Below, piece after piece: positions 12,367-14,635 of a DNA stretch of 14,635 nucleotides (position 1 is the stretch's first letter; every line of letters starts with the position of its first letter). Both the position numbers and the translations under genes were made by a program. Under the pieces are notes generated by a model. The model saw only the letters and a program-made list of their open reading frames with translations. It was not told the origin of the DNA and did no database searches. Source of the DNA: Clostridium sp. CAG:967 (lineage in GTDB: Bacteria; Cyanobacteriota; Vampirovibrionia; Gastranaerophilales; Gastranaerophilaceae); the NCBI GenBank assembly GCA_000433095.1, contig HF991461.1, forward strand, positions 1 to 14,635. Reading direction: 5' to 3'.

Positions 12367-14091
12367 ATGAGAGAATTTGAATTTAATCTTTCTATGGAAG
12401 AACTTGAAAAACGTACCCATAAAGATTATTTAATGACAAAAAAAATGCTGAAAGCTGATGCTCCCGAATATCTGGAACTTGCAGACGGCGACAAAGAGGC
12501 ACTTAAACATCTTGTAAAAGCAGCTTATATTTTAGAAAAAATTAATATGCAGATTGACTGCCATCAAAACCTTGAATTTAAAGAGTTTCTTGAAAGAGAA
12601 ATTACAAAAGGAAATAAACAAGCTGAACTGACTAAAATTCTTTTTGATGCGCAAAAGGGTATTAATGCAATTGATACTATGTCAAATAAGATTAATCTTG
12701 CAAAGGGCATAAAAGAATTACCCGGAAAAGGTGTATACCCCGAAGACCTTTCTAAAGAAGAATTTCATAGCATTTTAACCAAAATGATAAATGAAGGAAA
12801 AATTGAAGAAGTCAAAAAAATTCTTACCCAGCGCTCAGTAGTAGAAAGGGAAGGAGAATACTTAAAAGGGATTGACTACATAGATAAATTTAAAGAAGAT
12901 TTTTCTAAAATGGCTGACGAGCTTGACAAAGCAGCACAGATTTCTACAAATGCTGATTTTAACGAATATCTTAAACTACAGGCTAAAGCTCTTCGCACAG
13001 CTGACCCTATGCTTGATGCTTACGCTGACAAAAAATGGGCAACACTTCAGGACACACCGCTTGAATTCACAATAACCAGAGAAAACTATGAAGATGAAAT
13101 GACAGGAACAATTGTTGAAAACAAAGAACTATCATCATTATTGGAAAAACATGGCATTTCAGCTATTCCCAAAGATTTTCTTGGCGGCAGAGTAGGAATA
13201 GTAAACAAAAAAGGAACTCATGCACTTTTGGCAATTAAGGAATATCTTCCGACACTTGCTAAAAATATGCCGTTTGCAGATGAATACGAACAAAATATAT
13301 CTACAGAAAGCGATGCGAAACAAACAATGGTTGATGTAGATTTGGTTGCCGTAACAGGAGATGTAGGCGAATACAGGGGCGGAATTACTCTTGCTGAAAA
13401 CCTTCCTAACGATGATAAACTTTCACTCACTATAGGAGGAGGAAGAAGAAATGTTTATCACAGACAAATCCGCTTTATAAGTGATATGAAAAAACTTCAG
13501 GAAAGGTTAGATGAAATTCTTGACAAAGAACAACATCAATATTATCTCGATGAAGCAGACCATTGGTTCACTATAGGTCATGAAAACGCACACTCACTCG
13601 GTCCTAAAAAGGCTTGTGAGACACTTGGCAAATATCGTAATATTATTGAAGAAAACAAAGCTGATATGGGTGCACTTGCTTTTGTTGACCTGCTAACAGA
13701 ACTGGGTATGTACACACAAGAACAGCGTAAACAAATTATTGTAACTACTATTGCAGATAATTTTCTTAAATCTAAACCGACTATGAGCCAGGCACACAGA
13801 GTTCGTACCGTAATGCAAAATAAATACTTTGCAGAAAGAGGCGCTTACGAAATTATTGACGGAAAAATTCACGTAAATATTGACAAAGTAGTTCCTATTG
13901 CAAAAGAAATGTTAGCAGAAATTATCAGAATACAAATAGAGGGTAACTTTGATAAGGCTGAAAAATACGTTCTAGATAACTTTATTTGGACTGATAATAT
14001 GGAACTTATTGCGCAAAAACTACAAAAAATAAACAAAACACTTAACGGACGAACAGAATCCGAACTGGCAGAAAAACTTTTAAAAGAATAA
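12367..14091 (+). CDS. M49-like (dipeptidyl peptidase III-type) zinc peptidase
   Basis: The 574-residue protein has no signal peptide or membrane helix and is predicted cytoplasmic. The metal site is visible: HENAH at 405-409 and, 19 residues later, EENKAD at 428-433. This arrangement (two zinc His plus catalytic Glu in one helix, third ligand Glu in EExxAD) is that of peptidase family M49, which removes dipeptides from the N-terminus of short peptides. The classic M49 motif is HExxGH. The five-residue HExxH form occurs in a smaller group of bacterial members, as I recall for Caldithrix abyssi DPP III. The helical N-terminal half (1-240) and the FLGGRVGIVNKKGTHALLAIKEYLP region agree with the two-lobed fold, but assignment of that half is by context only. 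The start is fixed by AAAGGAGA. The gene stands alone between its promoter and a bidirectional terminator, probably acting in general peptide turnover. Confidence 0.82.
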   Translation: MREFEFNLSMEELEKRTHKDYLMTKKMLKADAPEYLELADGDKEALKHLVKAAYILEKINMQIDCHQNLEFKEFLEREITKGNKQAELTKILFDAQKGINAIDTMSNKINLAKGIKELPGKGVYPEDLSKEEFHSILTKMINEGKIEEVKKILTQRSVVEREGEYLKGIDYIDKFKEDFSKMADELDKAAQISTNADFNEYLKLQAKALRTADPMLDAYADKKWATLQDTPLEFTITRENYEDEMTGTIVENKELSSLLEKHGISAIPKDFLGGRVGIVNKKGTHALLAIKEYLPTLAKNMPFADEYEQNISTESDAKQTMVDVDLVAVTGDVGEYRGGITLAENLPNDDKLSLTIGGGRRNVYHRQIRFISDMKKLQERLDEILDKEQHQYYLDEADHWFTIGHENAHSLGPKKACETLGKYRNIIEENKADMGALAFVDLLTELGMYTQEQRKQIIVTTIADNFLKSKPTMSQAHRVRTVMQNKYFAERGAYEIIDGKIHVNIDKVVPIAKEMLAEIIRIQIEGNFDKAEKYVLDNFIWTDNMELIAQKLQKINKTLNGRTESELAEKLLKE

Positions 14092-14098
14092 AATGCAA

Positions 14099-14124
14099 AA
14101 GAGGTCAGGTTAATCTGACCTCTT
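14099..14124. terminator. Bidirectional terminator between converging genes
   Basis: A ten-pair perfect stem AAGAGGTCAG (14099-14108) / CTGACCTCTT (14115-14124) with a six-base loop. The plus side continues TTGTATTTTT and the minus side TTTTGCATTTT, so it can end both the peptidase gene and the converging pilin-like gene. Confidence 0.88.
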
Positions 14125-14130
14125 GTATTT

Positions 14131-14635
14131 TTAATAATTCATCTGCCAGTTATCATTTAAGATTTTACCGAAACAGCCTGCTATGCCTGCGCTTGAAGTT
14201 TGACAAATTGATGTAAACTTAGTTTCTCTAACTTCCCTTGACAAAGGGGCAGATGTTCCTTCATCATCAATTAGTCCGTTATTATAAAGACATAACAAAA
14301 ACATATCACGCCCTTCGATATTCGGACCTTTTTTACCGTTTATATCTACCATTACATTAATAAGCTTATCACCGTTTTTTGTGTACCATGGTCTTATCGC
14401 AGCCCCGCTGCTTAATATAAAGGTTTTTGTTGTTTCTTCAAACCCTTTAGTTGATGAACCGTTTAAATTCTTATAATCATTTGAAGATGCAAAACAATCA
14501 GCAAACGTATCACACGTTTTTACTATTTTAAAATAGTCAGTAACAAACTCATAAACGGCATCTTGTGTGTTCAAACCGGCTTCTGTCAGATTAACAGCAT
14601 TTTTATCATTCTGGTATCTTAACGCTGCTTGAGAT
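14131..14635 (-). CDS. Pilin-like (prepilin-type) protein, 5' end outside window
   Basis: The frame is open from the right edge of the window (first full codon at 14634) to the stop at 14131. The TTG at 14574 is an internal Leu codon, not a start. The visible 168 residues begin SQAALRYQNDKNAVNLTEAG, equivalent to the start of the gene at 1-599, and contain VDINGKKGPN-IEGRDMF. They end CFGKILNDNWQMNY, so the two genes are clear paralogs. Several Cys pairs may form disulfides outside the cytoplasmic membrane. The N-terminal prepilin helix lies beyond the window, so it cannot be seen whether this gene also carries a G tract. It converges on the peptidase gene through a shared terminator. A minor pilin or pseudopilin is the most likely role. 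Confidence 0.75.
   Translation of the reverse strand, partial: SQAALRYQNDKNAVNLTEAGLNTQDAVYEFVTDYFKIVKTCDTFADCFASSNDYKNLNGSSTKGFEETTKTFILSSGAAIRPWYTKNGDKLINVMVDINGKKGPNIEGRDMFLLCLYNNGLIDDEGTSAPLSREVRETKFTSICQTSSAGIAGCFGKILNDNWQMNY

Noticed and set aside
1..14635. CRISPR arrays, tRNA or rRNA genes, insertion sequences
   Set aside because: No regularly spaced direct repeats, cloverleaf-like stretches, transposase motifs or terminal inverted repeats were seen on either strand.

Overview
The window is AT-rich bacterial DNA read with the standard genetic code, densely packed, with short intergenic gaps. Several traits together suggest an uncultured gut member of the Cyanobacteria-related Melainabacteria/Vampirovibrionia (Gastranaerophilales-like). 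These are several diverged prepilin-like genes with the FTLAEVLVTLGIIGVV leader motif, RecG with a long N-terminal extension, a small protein with an NISFQG-type N-terminus, and a possible Tic20-like membrane protein. This placement is inference from recalled family features, not a search result.

Layout. (1) 1-599: 3' part of a pilin-like gene, then recG (624-3002). (2) 3038-5953: two tandem paralogous Gly-rich proteins of unknown function, each with its own near-identical promoter and a strong terminator. (3) 5979-8572: a housekeeping block of rpiB, rsfS, a nine-TPR protein and a small membrane protein coupled to it by a one-base stop/start overlap. (4) 8571-12290, minus strand: two pilin-like genes, a small unknown protein and a secreted or anchored phosphodiester glycosidase. 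(5) 12332-14091: an M49-like zinc peptidase, converging through a bidirectional terminator on another pilin-like gene (14131-14635) cut off by the window edge.

The most striking signal is in the two neighbouring minus-strand pilin-like genes (10614-11365 and 11467-12224). Each has a strong promoter (TTGAAA-17-TATAAT/TATACT) and an identical 28-base block holding the ribosome binding site, the ATG and the first five codons. Each also has a run of exactly ten G between the ATG and the prepilin cleavage site. With ten G the ATG frame hits a stop just after the run, while the pilin frame has no usable start. One more G (or two fewer) would join ATG to pilin in both genes. This is the layout expected of two independently phase-variable (slipped-strand) pilins, both OFF in this sequence. 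A homopolymer calling error is the main alternative.

A second notable item is the tandem pair with the shared TTI(I/V)NNNIIGG motif and shared promoter, which looks like an undescribed lineage-specific family. At least four pilin-like genes lie in under 15 kb, so surface pili or a type II secretion-like machine with many minor subunits is a plausible theme, but no assembly ATPase, platform protein or prepilin peptidase gene is in the window.
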